NCBI RefSeq assembly: GCF_047338595.1
Contig: NZ_JBLFBO010000003.1
Span: forward strand, 124,001-188,000
From: Nitrospira_D sp019636945
GTDB taxonomy: Bacteria > Nitrospirota > Nitrospiria > Nitrospirales > Nitrospiraceae
Length of the DNA: 64,000 nt
Reading direction: 5' to 3'
The first letter of the stretch is position 1, and each line of letters opens with the position of its first letter. The notes below the pieces were generated by a model, which made no database searches, was not told where the DNA came from, and worked only from the letters and a program-made list of their open reading frames with translations. This document shows, in pieces, positions 33,297 to 43,398 of this stretch. The translations under genes and the position numbers were made by a program.

Positions 33297-34793
33297 ATGA
33301 ATGACCAGGCACTATCTATCGGGCAGATACCGAGGCTTCCAGAGGCCGATGGATCAACGGTCTCAGAGGTATCTCCGCTCCCATACAGCAGTCGATGGTC
33401 GCGTTTCGTGAGTGTGCTCTGTGCCGTTGTCCTACTTGCCTCCCTTGCGGGGATCCTCTGGTTGTCCCTGACTGTTCCCAAACTTCAACGATTCGAGGAG
33501 CCGGGGCGCGCGCTGGACTTAATGGTCGGTCGGATGATGGAAGCGCAGGATGGCCTGCACCGTGCACCGAAATGGCAACGATGGGTGGCAGAATGGACGA
33601 TGGACAATGAGGAGCAAGCCTCTCGCCAGGCCATTCGGTGGTATCAGGAACTGATCGCGACGACAGATGATCCATCGGCGAAGCTTCGGTTGGCGATTCT
33701 TCTTGGTGAGTCCGGGCATGAATCCAAGGCGCTTGCTGAAGCCCAAGGATGGCATGATCGCGGAACCTCTGCCGAGTCTTTTCGACGGCTGATTGTTGCA
33801 GCATACGATGCGGCGCCGCTTTCACTGGAGCAAGAGGCACAGTTACAGGCTACGCTGGCAGAGACGTTACCGGTCGGATGGTTCTATGACCATCTTGCTG
33901 CGAGGCTGGCGCAACGGGCTGGTGATCATGCGCTTCTGACGACGATCAACGTGCAGCGTCAGATGAAAGAGGAACAGGTTCAGCGATGGATTCGTCCTTT
34001 AATGATCAGTGAGTTGACCTGTCTGGCTGTTGGTTCGGTGATATTATTGGGAATCGTTCGGTTGAAAGGACGAGGGCTGAATGTACTCCAGCTCCATTCA
34101 CCGGGCGTGCCGCCGCCGTGGTCCGGCGGGACGGCTGCTGCGGTGATTCTCCGGGGAGGTGCGTTGGGCGCTCTGATGACCGTCGCGTTCTTGTCTACGC
34201 CCGTACTGAGCCAGGGCTCGTTGCGTGCGCTGGCTATTCCCCTGGCGAATCTTCCGCTGTTGGTGATCGCCTATGTGTATTTGCTCAAGCCGGCTGGTCT
34301 CGATTTCTGGCAGGGATTTGGTCTCCGGCTCAATCATGGCGACCTCGGGAGGCTGGGTTGCATCATTGTTGCCGTGGTTGCAGCTGCACTCTGGGGTGAA
34401 TGGATCCTGGGCCAAGCCGCAGACTTTCTCAAGCTTGAAAATCATTGGACTGAATGGTTCGATCAAGACTTGGTGTGGGCGACTCCTCCCATGCTTGCCA
34501 CCAGCTTGCTTGAATATGTGATCCTCGCGCCGATTTTTGAGGAGCTTGCGTTTCGCGGACTGCTCTTTGCGATGTTGCGTCGGCGATTCACCTTTCTCCC
34601 CGCTGCATTCCTCAGTGCGACCATCTTTGCACTCGCTCATGGCTACAGCTTGCTGGGATTTATCAGCGTCCTGTGGAGTGGATTCCTCTGGGCCTGGCTC
34701 TATGATCGAACAGGGAGTCTCATTCCAGGCATGGTGGCCCATGCCGTGAATAACTTACTGGTCTGTCTTACTGTGATGGCCCTGCTTCGTTGA
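33297..34793 (+). CDS. CPBP family intramembrane metalloprotease with N-terminal helical domain
   Basis: A 498-residue membrane protein. One N-terminal transmembrane helix (about 38-58) is followed by a periplasmic or cytosolic helical segment (about 75-225), which looks TPR-like. The C-terminal half is a multi-helix CPBP (Rce1/Abi-type) domain with the motifs PIFEELAFRGLLF, a His in FALAHG and a final MVAHAVNN. The glutamates and histidines are the expected zinc ligands. Its last 26 bases overlap the convergent epimerase gene. Confidence 0.88.
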   Translation: MNDQALSIGQIPRLPEADGSTVSEVSPLPYSSRWSRFVSVLCAVVLLASLAGILWLSLTVPKLQRFEEPGRALDLMVGRMMEAQDGLHRAPKWQRWVAEWTMDNEEQASRQAIRWYQELIATTDDPSAKLRLAILLGESGHESKALAEAQGWHDRGTSAESFRRLIVAAYDAAPLSLEQEAQLQATLAETLPVGWFYDHLAARLAQRAGDHALLTTINVQRQMKEEQVQRWIRPLMISELTCLAVGSVILLGIVRLKGRGLNVLQLHSPGVPPPWSGGTAAAVILRGGALGALMTVAFLSTPVLSQGSLRALAIPLANLPLLVIAYVYLLKPAGLDFWQGFGLRLNHGDLGRLGCIIVAVVAAALWGEWILGQAADFLKLENHWTEWFDQDLVWATPPMLATSLLEYVILAPIFEELAFRGLLFAMLRRRFTFLPAAFLSATIFALAHGYSLLGFISVLWSGFLWAWLYDRTGSLIPGMVAHAVNNLLVCLTVMALLR

Positions 34794-35592
34794 CAGTGAC
34801 CTCCTCGATTTGTTCAAGCGCCTGGTAGAGGTCGTGGTGGCGCAGACGCACCCCATCTGCCTTCAGGAGCTCGCACAGTCGACGGTTTGCGATCCGTTTT
34901 CCCATCGGTTGTGGTTCAGGAGAAACGGAAGATCGAACAGCCCATCGTCGTTCGACGGTCTCACAGATTTCGTCCCAGGTCCTGGGCGTTCCATCGCTGA
35001 CGTTGTAAATCGTACCCTTCTCACCATGCCTCATGGCCGCGAGGCAAGTCGCCGCAAGATCTTCGACGTGAATCAGGTTGACGAACTTTCGTGAGCGGGC
35101 GACCCGTCCGGTTCGGATCCAATCAATGGGATTTCGGTGTGGTCCGTATATTCCTGAAACCATAAGTATGACTGCACCATATGAACTTCTGAGAAATTCT
35201 TCACCTTGCACACGAGGTTTATTGAAGTCGATGATGGCTGTTTCATCAACCCAAGATGGTGGGTATTCGGTCGAGAGGTGATCGTTGTAGGCGGAGGTGC
35301 TGCCGAGTACGACCAGTCGGCGGGCTTGTAACAATGCGGTCTCAGCAAACTGTTGCACCAACGCGATCGGGACAGCGGGAAAGCACCACAGGAGATCGGT
35401 TGAGGGAGGAATCAGCGGCCAGGTCTCAGGCTGTGTGAGATCGAACCGGATTCGTTGTTCCGGTTTCAGGTCTGTCAGGTGTCGATCCGGATCGCGACTG
35501 GTCGCAAAGACCTGCGCGTACTGCCGCTGGGCAAGCGGGAGAAGAACCTTGGCGGTGTAGCCTGATCCAAGAATGGTAAGTGCGTGAGGCAA
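34768..35592 (-). CDS. NAD(P)-dependent sugar epimerase/dehydratase-like protein
   Basis: A 274-residue Rossmann-fold protein of the extended short-chain dehydrogenase group. Visible are ILGSGYTAK at the N-terminus (a variant of GxxGxxG), VVLGSTSAYND, and SGIYGPHRNP plus IHVEDLAA late in the fold. It resembles the YeeZ-type/NAD-dependent epimerase family. The classical YxxxK pair is not obvious, so catalytic activity is uncertain. It overlaps the 3' end of the convergent CPBP gene. Confidence 0.8.
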   Translation of the reverse strand: MPHALTILGSGYTAKVLLPLAQRQYAQVFATSRDPDRHLTDLKPEQRIRFDLTQPETWPLIPPSTDLLWCFPAVPIALVQQFAETALLQARRLVVLGSTSAYNDHLSTEYPPSWVDETAIIDFNKPRVQGEEFLRSSYGAVILMVSGIYGPHRNPIDWIRTGRVARSRKFVNLIHVEDLAATCLAAMRHGEKGTIYNVSDGTPRTWDEICETVERRWAVRSSVSPEPQPMGKRIANRRLCELLKADGVRLRHHDLYQALEQIEEVTVNEAGPSQ

Positions 35593-35742
35593 GGCAGAGA
35601 ATCCTTCCTGTTGGTTGGCAGGCAGTGTGCCAGTGAGCTGTCATCGGAGTCCAACAAAAACGTCATCGCGCATGTTGCATTCCATGACGTGTTCCGAGTG
35701 CGCTGTTGTGAGGGATTGAGGGGGAGTGGTATAAACAAAAGT

Positions 35743-36999
35743 ATGTTTCAGGACAGCTCGAAGAACACACCACGGTTGAGACGATCGCACGTCGCCTGGC
35801 TCATTCCATGCCTGCTGCTTGTGTCTGGCTGTGGTGATGATGGAGGAGAAGGTGGGTTCGGTGGACTCGGTGGGATCGGAGGAGAGCGTACGACAGGCGC
35901 GATTGTCTATGTCACGAATAGTGGATCCAATAGTGTGTCCGGATACACCGTGACCCCAGCGACCGGAGGGCTTGCGGCCATTGCCGGTTCTCCATTCCCG
36001 GATGTGCCGACTCCGTCGGCGATCGCCGTGTCCCCGAACGGGTTGTTCGCCTATGTAGCCAACAGTCAGGCAAATAAGGTGACAGCCTTCCGGGTCGGCA
36101 CCAATGGTTCGTTGTTGTTCGGAGATTCAAGCGCGGGAAATCCCAATCCGGTTTCAGTGGGTACGACTCCGCGAGCCCTCGCGATCTCAAGCAATTCTCA
36201 ATTTCTGTATGTTGCGAACAGTGGATCCGATGATGTGACCGTCTTCAAGATCGGTACGGCCGGGGGGCTGACGCTTGTTCCACAAGCAGAAGGGCGTTCC
36301 AAGCCTGTCGGTGCCGGGGTGTCCTCACCGATCGCCTTGGCGGTTACTCCGAATGGGCGGTTTCTCTATGTCGCTACCAGTACCTCCAGCATGGTGACGG
36401 TGTTTCAGGTTGATGCCTCCGGGGTTCTCACGCTCGTCCCGCCGGCCGGGCCCGGCACGAATCCGATTTCATCAGGTGGGACAGGGCTCACGGCGTTGGC
36501 GCTGTCGCCGAACGGACAGTTTCTCTATGTGACCAACGGGGCGTCCAACAACGTGACCATGTTTCGGGTCGAAACCTCCGGACTCCTTACCTTGATTCCA
36601 CCGGCCGGTTCCAACCCGGTTTCGACAGGTGGGACGACTCCAAACGGTCTCGCAGTAGGAGCGGATGGAGCCCATCTGTATATCGCCAATGGAGGTGGGA
36701 GCGTCTCGGCATTTGCGATAGGGAGCAGCGGGTTACTGACCCTTGTTCCGGCGGCGGGGGCATCCCCGAATCCTGTACCCGCGCTCACAGGATCCACTCC
36801 TGTGGCGCTTGCGGTCTCTCCGGACGGACTGTTCTTGTATGTGGCGAATCGTGCCACCAGTGTTTCCGGAGGTACGATCTCGGCCTACACGATCGTCTCT
36901 GGAACAGGTGCTTTGGTGCCCGTCACACAGCTTCTCGGGAATCCCTTTCGTGCGGAGAATACGCCTTCCGCCGTTGCCACGCTCGGACCACCGTCCTGA
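35743..36999 (+). CDS. Beta-propeller lipoprotein, lactonase/YncE-like
   Basis: About 418 residues. ATG 35743 is used because it starts directly with a signal sequence ending in lipobox VSGC, followed by a Gly-rich linker. The mature protein consists of about seven repeats of the type PxALAVSPNGxFLYVANSxSNxVTxFxVxxxGxL, as in 6-phosphogluconolactonase-like and YVTN-type propellers. Probably lipid-anchored in the envelope. No conserved lactonase active site was verified, so it may be a binding or structural protein. Confidence 0.85.
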   Translation: MFQDSSKNTPRLRRSHVAWLIPCLLLVSGCGDDGGEGGFGGLGGIGGERTTGAIVYVTNSGSNSVSGYTVTPATGGLAAIAGSPFPDVPTPSAIAVSPNGLFAYVANSQANKVTAFRVGTNGSLLFGDSSAGNPNPVSVGTTPRALAISSNSQFLYVANSGSDDVTVFKIGTAGGLTLVPQAEGRSKPVGAGVSSPIALAVTPNGRFLYVATSTSSMVTVFQVDASGVLTLVPPAGPGTNPISSGGTGLTALALSPNGQFLYVTNGASNNVTMFRVETSGLLTLIPPAGSNPVSTGGTTPNGLAVGADGAHLYIANGGGSVSAFAIGSSGLLTLVPAAGASPNPVPALTGSTPVALAVSPDGLFLYVANRATSVSGGTISAYTIVSGTGALVPVTQLLGNPFRAENTPSAVATLGPPS

Positions 37000-37030
37000 G
37001 CGAGGGGATGCAGCGGGAAGGTCTCGTCCC

Positions 37031-39193
37031 TCAGCTCGCGAGCCGAGTTCTCAATCGATCCTTGGTGCGGAAGGCCTCCTCAGAAAAACGGTCCCGTAGC
37101 AGGTACTGGAGCTGATGCGCGGGCATTGGTTTACTGAACAGATAGCCTTGATAGGCATCGCAGCCTTGTAGACGGAGATAGGCGAGTTGATCGCAGGTTT
37201 CCACCCCTTCGGCGACAAGGTGCAGCTTCAGCGCCCGTCCCATTCCCACAATCGCCCGTGTGATCGGAGAATCATCCCTCCCAAGCTTGAGATCCTTAAT
37301 GAAGGCCTGGTCGATCTTGAGCGTGTCGATCGGGAAATGCTCAAGATAGGCCAGGGAGGAGTAGCCAGTTCCGAAATCGTCGATGGCGAGTCGAAAGCCG
37401 GATGCTTTGAGTTCCTGCAACAGAGTGGTTGTCGATGAGGCGTCCCTCATCAGCACGCTTTCGGTCAATTCCAACTCAATATCCTGTGGGTTGCCACCCT
37501 CCGCGTAGACCAGCGATTTGACTTGGCTGGCAAGGTTGGGTTGTCGAAAATGTAACCCGGAAAGATTGATTGAAACAGTCGTCGGAGCCAGTCCGTTCTT
37601 GTGCCAGATCCGTTGTTGTTGCACGACGCTTTTGATGACCCATTCGCTCATTTGGATGATGAGCTCTTCCTCTTCCGCGACCGGGATGAACTCGGCAGGG
37701 GAGACCAATCCGCGGGTCGGATGTTGCCAGCGGATCAGCGCTTCAAACCCAATCACTGTTTCAGAAAGAATATCCACCTGCGGTTGGTAGTGGAGGATAA
37801 ACTGGTTTTCAGACACGGCGGTGCGTAAGTCTTGTTCAAGATTGACTCGAGCGGCGATCGACACATTCATCGTCTCGGAGTAGAACTGATAGCCATGGGA
37901 GCCCTTCCGTGCGGATGACTGCGCGGCCGTCCCGGCGTTGCGCAGGAGCTCTTCCGCGTTGGTCCCGTCGGGACCTGGAATCACGATTCCGACATTGGCC
38001 GAAAGAACCAGGCTGGTCGATTCGATCTGAAAGGGATTGCGCAGTGCATCGAGACAAGTCTGGGCGACCCGAGCGGAATCCTCAGTAGCGTCGAGATTGG
38101 TCAGGAACAGCGCAAACTGACCATCGCTGAGGCGTGCCAGTAGCGAAGGGTCGCTGCCTGGCGGGCGGGCCTCCGTGATGTCCACCGGGAGCGATTGCTG
38201 CAGCCGTGTGACGACCTCTCTGATGAGGTGCTCTCCGCCGCGGGCGCCATGCAAGTCACAGATGCGGTGATATCGATCCAAACTGATGACCAAGAGGGCA
38301 GTATGGCTGCCTATGCCGGATGCCAAAACTTGTCCGATGCGATGGAGAAAGAGGGTTCGGTTGGGAAGATGCGTCAGGCTGTCGTAGTTCGCCATGAAGT
38401 AGATCTTCGTCTCAGCAGCTCGCGCATCGGTGACATCCTGCACCGTTCCAACGAGGCGGCGAACCTGCGTGCCGCTGTCCGTCATGACTTCTCCCAGAAG
38501 ATGGACCACGCGGTTCACGCCGTCGTGAGGAATGAGCCGGTGATCCATGTCTACTCCCGTCCCGTCGTTGATCGTCCCCTGGAGAGCGCGGTTCACCGAT
38601 TCTCGGTCTTCGTCGTGGACACAGGCCAGATATGTGGAGTGTGGGGGGGCGATGGCGCCTGGCTGGATTCCAAGAATCCGGCATGCCGCTTCCGAGAGGT
38701 CCATCCGATCGCTGACCGGATCCCATTCCCAGCCACCGAGGCGCGCGATCCGCTGGGCTTGAGCCAATTGAGATTCGCGGGTGCGAAGGGCTTTCATCGC
38801 GTGGCTGGCACGCAGCATATAGCGAACTCGCTGGCTGAGCATAAGCCCATGGCAGGGTTTCACGATAAAGTCGGTTGCGCCCATTTCATAGGCCTGTGCG
38901 ATGGAGTCGACATCGTCCAAACCCGTCATGATGAGAATCGGCACGAACGTTCCGTGCGGCATCCGACGGATGTGTTCACACACGGCAAATCCATGCATGC
39001 CGGGCATTTGCAAGTCCAGGATGATGATGTCGGGCATCGTGGATGAGACGAATTCAATGGCGGCGTCCCCGCTGACGGCTTCCTCGACCTGCAGTTCATC
39101 CTGTTCCAGGCTCATCCGTGAGAGCATGCGGAACGTGGCATCATCATCGACGATCAAGGCCAGCGGCAGCGGCGGTTGGGGCGAGGTGGTCAT
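37031..39193 (-). CDS. Receiver-PAS-GGDEF(degenerate)-EAL response regulator, c-di-GMP phosphodiesterase
   Basis: A 720-residue protein. Receiver domain 10-125 with phosphoacceptor Asp 60 (IILDLQMPG) and conserved Lys 112; PAS about 145-260 (GGWEWDPVSDR); GGDEF-type domain about 265-440 in which the signature is replaced by SDGQF, so diguanylate cyclase activity is unlikely; EAL domain about 450-710 with intact FEALIRWQHP, NLSGLHF, ELTESVLM, IDDFGTGYSSL, LKIDQAFI and AEGVET. It would hydrolyse c-di-GMP under phosphorelay control. Its ATG overlaps the stop of the upstream hybrid kinase by four bases, so kinase and regulator are a matched pair. Last gene of the six-gene unit. Confidence 0.93.
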   Translation of the reverse strand: MTTSPQPPLPLALIVDDDATFRMLSRMSLEQDELQVEEAVSGDAAIEFVSSTMPDIIILDLQMPGMHGFAVCEHIRRMPHGTFVPILIMTGLDDVDSIAQAYEMGATDFIVKPCHGLMLSQRVRYMLRASHAMKALRTRESQLAQAQRIARLGGWEWDPVSDRMDLSEAACRILGIQPGAIAPPHSTYLACVHDEDRESVNRALQGTINDGTGVDMDHRLIPHDGVNRVVHLLGEVMTDSGTQVRRLVGTVQDVTDARAAETKIYFMANYDSLTHLPNRTLFLHRIGQVLASGIGSHTALLVISLDRYHRICDLHGARGGEHLIREVVTRLQQSLPVDITEARPPGSDPSLLARLSDGQFALFLTNLDATEDSARVAQTCLDALRNPFQIESTSLVLSANVGIVIPGPDGTNAEELLRNAGTAAQSSARKGSHGYQFYSETMNVSIAARVNLEQDLRTAVSENQFILHYQPQVDILSETVIGFEALIRWQHPTRGLVSPAEFIPVAEEEELIIQMSEWVIKSVVQQQRIWHKNGLAPTTVSINLSGLHFRQPNLASQVKSLVYAEGGNPQDIELELTESVLMRDASSTTTLLQELKASGFRLAIDDFGTGYSSLAYLEHFPIDTLKIDQAFIKDLKLGRDDSPITRAIVGMGRALKLHLVAEGVETCDQLAYLRLQGCDAYQGYLFSKPMPAHQLQYLLRDRFSEEAFRTKDRLRTRLAS

Positions 39194-42100
39194 ATCGGTC
39201 TCCTCTCAAGCTCGGCCTGAAAGATCTGACTGGCGTGGGTGAACGCCTCAGTCAGCGGAGCCACCAAGGATTCGGCTTCCTTGAGCTGTCCCTGGCGACT
39301 GAGGTCTTCGAGCTGACGGCACAGTTTGGACAGTGACACGGCTCCGAGCATCGCGCTTCTCGATCGGAGGCTGTGGGCAGCCTGGCTCACGACCTGCGCA
39401 TTCTCGTCGGCCATGCCCTGGCGAAGCGTGGCTACGACGTCGTGGGAGTCGGCTAAATACAGTGACAAGATTTTCGCCAGTACATCCGGTTTCCCCGGTC
39501 GCTGGAGGCCTGTAATCGACTTCCAGGCGTTCTGATCAACGATGAATGCGGAGTCTGAATCTGAGCAGGCGGCCGATGTGCTGGGCAGTGAAGGCCTAAG
39601 GCTGGGTTGGCTGGAAGCCGGAGACTCCAGAGTTTCCGTGATGGGACTAGAGGGAAGCCACGCAGTCAGGACGGTATGGAGTTGTCCCATTGAGAACGGC
39701 TTCGAAATGTAATCGCTCATCCCCTTGGCCAGGCACTGTTCGCGATCGCCCGGCGTCGCGTGGGCCGTGAGAGCGATAATCGGCAGAGGAGCTCGTGATT
39801 CATGCCGCTCCCATTGACGGATGCGCGTGGTGGCCTCGAATCCATCCATTTCCGGCATTTGGCAATCCATTAAAATCACATCGTAATGAGATCGCTGTGC
39901 ATGCTCGACGACCTCTCGGCCGTTTTGAGCCACGGTCACGGTACAGCCCATGCTTTGGAGCATCAGCAGGGCGATTTCCTGGTTCACCGGGTTATCTTCT
40001 CCAAGGAGGATATGACCGGATAAGGTCGGTGCCGACGGAACCGGTTGCGCGTCCTGGATGGCGATCGGTTCATCGGCGATTGCGTGGCGCAACGTGTGAT
40101 GCAGTGCGTGGAATCGGATTGGTTTGGTCACATAGTGCATGCGAATCGACGGGGTGTCCTGCTCGACCTCTGCCCTCCTGATGAGCGAGACGAGTCGGAT
40201 GATCTTGACGGACTGCAGGGTTGAATCGGAGAGCAATGTTTGGACGATTTGCATATCGGTCAGACCGTCGAAGTGATCGTCGATCACCGCGACGACCGGC
40301 CCTTGCTCGATTGCGAGCCCGGTCATGATGTGCTCGAGGAACTCCCCCTCACTGTCAGCCATGTGCGGGGAAATACCCCAGGAGGAGAAGTACTGGGACA
40401 GGACATGACGGGTCGACGTGGAGGTGACGGCTGCGCACAGGCAAAGGTTTGCAAATGCGGCATCACTGTCGACGGGAGCGGTCGATTGAATCGGGAACGG
40501 GAGAATGACCCAGAAGGTGCTGCCTTTCCCGATCTCACTGTCGACACCGATGGTTCCTCCCATCAATGCGCTGAGCTGTTTGCAGATACTCAGACCGAGG
40601 CCCGTTCCGCCGTGAACGCGAGTTGAGGCTCCGTCCACCTGAGAAAAGGATTGAAAGAGCTTGGCTTGGCCTTCCGGGCTGATACCGGAACCGGTATCGA
40701 TGACGGCGAGTTTGATTCGGGCCGGCTCACTCATCACTGATGCCGGAGATTCGAGGGTCACGCGTACGCTGACCTCACCGTCTTGGGTGAATTTGATAGC
40801 GTTTCCAAGCAGATTCGTGACGATTTGACGAATACGGATGGAATCTCCGCTCACGGCGGTCGGAACGGAGGGACTGTAATCCACCAGAAGGTGGAGCCCT
40901 TTCCGTTGGGCACGTTCCGCCAACTGCTCTGCCGTGCGCTCGACGAGATCGCGTAAATCGATCGGTGCCGATTGGATCTCCAGCTTGCCGGCCTCGATCT
41001 TCGAAAAATCGAGGATGTCGTTGATCAAGGTCAAGAGGGTGTCGCCGGAGTTGTGGATCGTCTCGACGTAGTGGCGTTGCGTTTCTGAGAGGGGCGTGCG
41101 GGCAAGGATCTCCGTCATCCCGATGACGCCGTTCATGGGGGTTCGAATTTCGTGGCTCATGTTTGCCAGGAATTCGGCCTTCGCCTTTGTCGCATCTTCA
41201 GCCGCCAGCTTCGCAATGGCCAACGCTTCTTCGGATTCACGGCGCCGAGCCGCCTCAAGAACCAGCGTCATGAAATTGGCCAAGGCTTGGGCGAACTGCT
41301 GTTCATCGGATGCCCAGTCTCGAGAAGAACCGATGTGTTCGATCGAGACGACGCCGGCCAACTTTCCCTGTGTGTGAAACGGAGCATCGAGTCTCGCACC
41401 GATCTGGTCAGGTGAGAGCATTGCATCGGCCAGTTCCTGGAAGAATGGATCGTGTCGCGCCTGTGCCGCTGCAATAAGCTGTCCCCGGTCAAGGGCTGAC
41501 AAATAGTGTGGATATTGCCCACGGAGCAGTTTCTGGCCGAACGTATGCCTTGTGGCGAGGCGATCATAGTGATCGAGGCAATAGAGCGATTGGGTCTGTT
41601 CGTCATAAATCCACACGCTGACTCGATCGACGAGCAGCGCCTGAGCCGCGATCGTGGTCAACTGCTTCGCCGTGACGGGAAGCGATCCTTCAAACACCGT
41701 GCGGTCTTGGACCAGGGCTAAGGTCGCACTCTGTTGGTGGCGTAGCCGTTCCTCCTTCGTGGCCAATGACTCATTGGTCGCTTGGAGGAGAGTGGCCTGT
41801 TCTTCTGCCTGCTGTTTTGCATCCACCGCCCCGACCAAGTCCGACTGAGCCTGCAGGCGTGCCTGAATCGCCAGGCTGTTCGCCAAGGCAATGGCTACCT
41901 GATCAGCCAATCGGCGAGCGTACGTCACATCGTGAGCAGGAGCAGATTTCCGTTGGCGGTAGGCGAGCGCCAAGACTCCACTCACACGCTCGTTCACGAT
42001 GATCGGAAAGATGATGACGAGCGAGAGGCCTGGTCGCATCATCAAGGAGAGATAGGAGGGAACTGCGGTCCCCATCGCCACCAGATGATGAGGGTGGGCT

Positions 42101-43386
42101 GCCATGGCAGCCAGATGTTCCTCGGAGAGTTGACACGAATAGGTCTTCGTCTCGTCCGATTGGTTCTCGTGGCGCTGAATGTAGCGGACGGACAACTCAG
42201 TGGGGCCGGTATCTTCAAGATTGAGCAACATCATGCCCACGGCGTCACAGGCGATGCTCTCCGTGATGCGGGACTGCAAGATCTTCACCATGGTGGCCGG
42301 CTCATGGCTCGAGAGAATGGCCTGACTAATCGCCGACAACGTCTCCAGCATCTGAAACTGTTGATTCAGCTTGTCCGTCATGCTGTTGAACGAATCGGCT
42401 AACTGCTCGAATTCATCGCCGCTCTGAACGGTCACCTGAGTCGAGAAATTCCCAGTCGCAAGACGCGCGGTACCCTCTTGTAACAGTGTCACTGGTTGGA
42501 GGCTGCGTCGGATGTGAGCCATGCTGAGCAGAACGACGGCACTCAATGCGCACGCGATAACCAACAGGAAGGTGTGGCGAAATCGTTCGACCGGTGCCAA
42601 GGCCGAGGCCCGTGTTTGGCTCAGGACGATAATCCATGGCTCGACCAGAAACGTGTGGCGGAGCGGCATTGACCAGGCCCCGGCGATATATTCTTGGGTG
42701 TCCATTTTCCACGTCATCCCATCGCCCATGGGAGCAGCGATATCCGGCCGACGAAAGTCTGGGAGTTCGACCGGCTGAGCGAAGGTCGAGTAGAGAGTAT
42801 GCCGGTTGCCGTCTTCCACGACGAGATCCGTATCGCCCGGCAACGTCTCCTTCACTTGGGTGCTCCATAGCGAGGTGTCGTCAAGGTAGGCGGAGAGCAG
42901 TCCGGCTTCCCAGCGTGCAGGATTGACGAGACGAGTCAGCGTGAGCTGCGGAAGCTGAACGGCAGCGGACGAGACCTCGAGGAGTGATTTGCCCTCTTGG
43001 AGATGGGCAGTCTGAGCCTGTGTAAGTTCCCGTCGGTGAGGGCCCGTTGCAGGACTGAGCCGTACGTCGCGGAAGCGATGGGCCAACGCCTTCACTGATT
43101 CAGTGATCGCAACCGCTTCAGTTACGGTGCCCTCTTGTGGCAGTTCGGCAGCAATCCGACTGAGGTCTGCCGTAAAGGTGAGGAGATGGTGATAGAGCAC
43201 CATTCCCTGGGACTTGCTCTCTTGCTTGAGCCTGGCTGCCGATTGGGCAATCAATTCCTGAGTGACTTGGCGGTAGGACATCCATCCAAAGAGAGAGGTC
43301 GGGACCAGCGCGCAGAGCACGAACAGTCCGAGAATACGGCGTCCGATGCGACTGTGAAAGAGGGAATGAGACAGCGTTGTCTGCAT
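39190..43386 (-). CDS. Hybrid histidine kinase (TM-sensor-HAMP-GAF-GAF-HisKA-HATPase-REC-REC-HPt)
   Basis: A 1398-residue membrane kinase. Two transmembrane helices (about 15-37 and 270-292) enclose a ~230-residue periplasmic sensor; then HAMP (about 290-350), two GAF-like domains (about 360-510 and 555-725), HisKA with phospho-His 745 in MSHEIRTPMNGVIG, HATPase (GNAIKFTQDGEV, DTGSGISPEG, GTGLGLSICKQL), a pseudo-receiver lacking the acidic pair (about 985-1105), an intact receiver (Asp 1174 in ILMDCQMPEMDG) and an HPt domain (His 1338 in AAHSLRSRSAMLGA). This is a complete internal phosphorelay. The output is probably the overlapping downstream EAL regulator. The sensed ligand is unknown. Confidence 0.94.
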   Translation of the reverse strand: MQTTLSHSLFHSRIGRRILGLFVLCALVPTSLFGWMSYRQVTQELIAQSAARLKQESKSQGMVLYHHLLTFTADLSRIAAELPQEGTVTEAVAITESVKALAHRFRDVRLSPATGPHRRELTQAQTAHLQEGKSLLEVSSAAVQLPQLTLTRLVNPARWEAGLLSAYLDDTSLWSTQVKETLPGDTDLVVEDGNRHTLYSTFAQPVELPDFRRPDIAAPMGDGMTWKMDTQEYIAGAWSMPLRHTFLVEPWIIVLSQTRASALAPVERFRHTFLLVIACALSAVVLLSMAHIRRSLQPVTLLQEGTARLATGNFSTQVTVQSGDEFEQLADSFNSMTDKLNQQFQMLETLSAISQAILSSHEPATMVKILQSRITESIACDAVGMMLLNLEDTGPTELSVRYIQRHENQSDETKTYSCQLSEEHLAAMAAHPHHLVAMGTAVPSYLSLMMRPGLSLVIIFPIIVNERVSGVLALAYRQRKSAPAHDVTYARRLADQVAIALANSLAIQARLQAQSDLVGAVDAKQQAEEQATLLQATNESLATKEERLRHQQSATLALVQDRTVFEGSLPVTAKQLTTIAAQALLVDRVSVWIYDEQTQSLYCLDHYDRLATRHTFGQKLLRGQYPHYLSALDRGQLIAAAQARHDPFFQELADAMLSPDQIGARLDAPFHTQGKLAGVVSIEHIGSSRDWASDEQQFAQALANFMTLVLEAARRRESEEALAIAKLAAEDATKAKAEFLANMSHEIRTPMNGVIGMTEILARTPLSETQRHYVETIHNSGDTLLTLINDILDFSKIEAGKLEIQSAPIDLRDLVERTAEQLAERAQRKGLHLLVDYSPSVPTAVSGDSIRIRQIVTNLLGNAIKFTQDGEVSVRVTLESPASVMSEPARIKLAVIDTGSGISPEGQAKLFQSFSQVDGASTRVHGGTGLGLSICKQLSALMGGTIGVDSEIGKGSTFWVILPFPIQSTAPVDSDAAFANLCLCAAVTSTSTRHVLSQYFSSWGISPHMADSEGEFLEHIMTGLAIEQGPVVAVIDDHFDGLTDMQIVQTLLSDSTLQSVKIIRLVSLIRRAEVEQDTPSIRMHYVTKPIRFHALHHTLRHAIADEPIAIQDAQPVPSAPTLSGHILLGEDNPVNQEIALLMLQSMGCTVTVAQNGREVVEHAQRSHYDVILMDCQMPEMDGFEATTRIRQWERHESRAPLPIIALTAHATPGDREQCLAKGMSDYISKPFSMGQLHTVLTAWLPSSPITETLESPASSQPSLRPSLPSTSAACSDSDSAFIVDQNAWKSITGLQRPGKPDVLAKILSLYLADSHDVVATLRQGMADENAQVVSQAAHSLRSRSAMLGAVSLSKLCRQLEDLSRQGQLKEAESLVAPLTEAFTHASQIFQAELERRPI

Positions 43387-43398
43387 GGATCAACTACG

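Noticed and set aside
38195..39046. 283-codon plus-strand ORF
   Set aside because: Antisense to the receiver/PAS/EAL protein; no recognisable motif.
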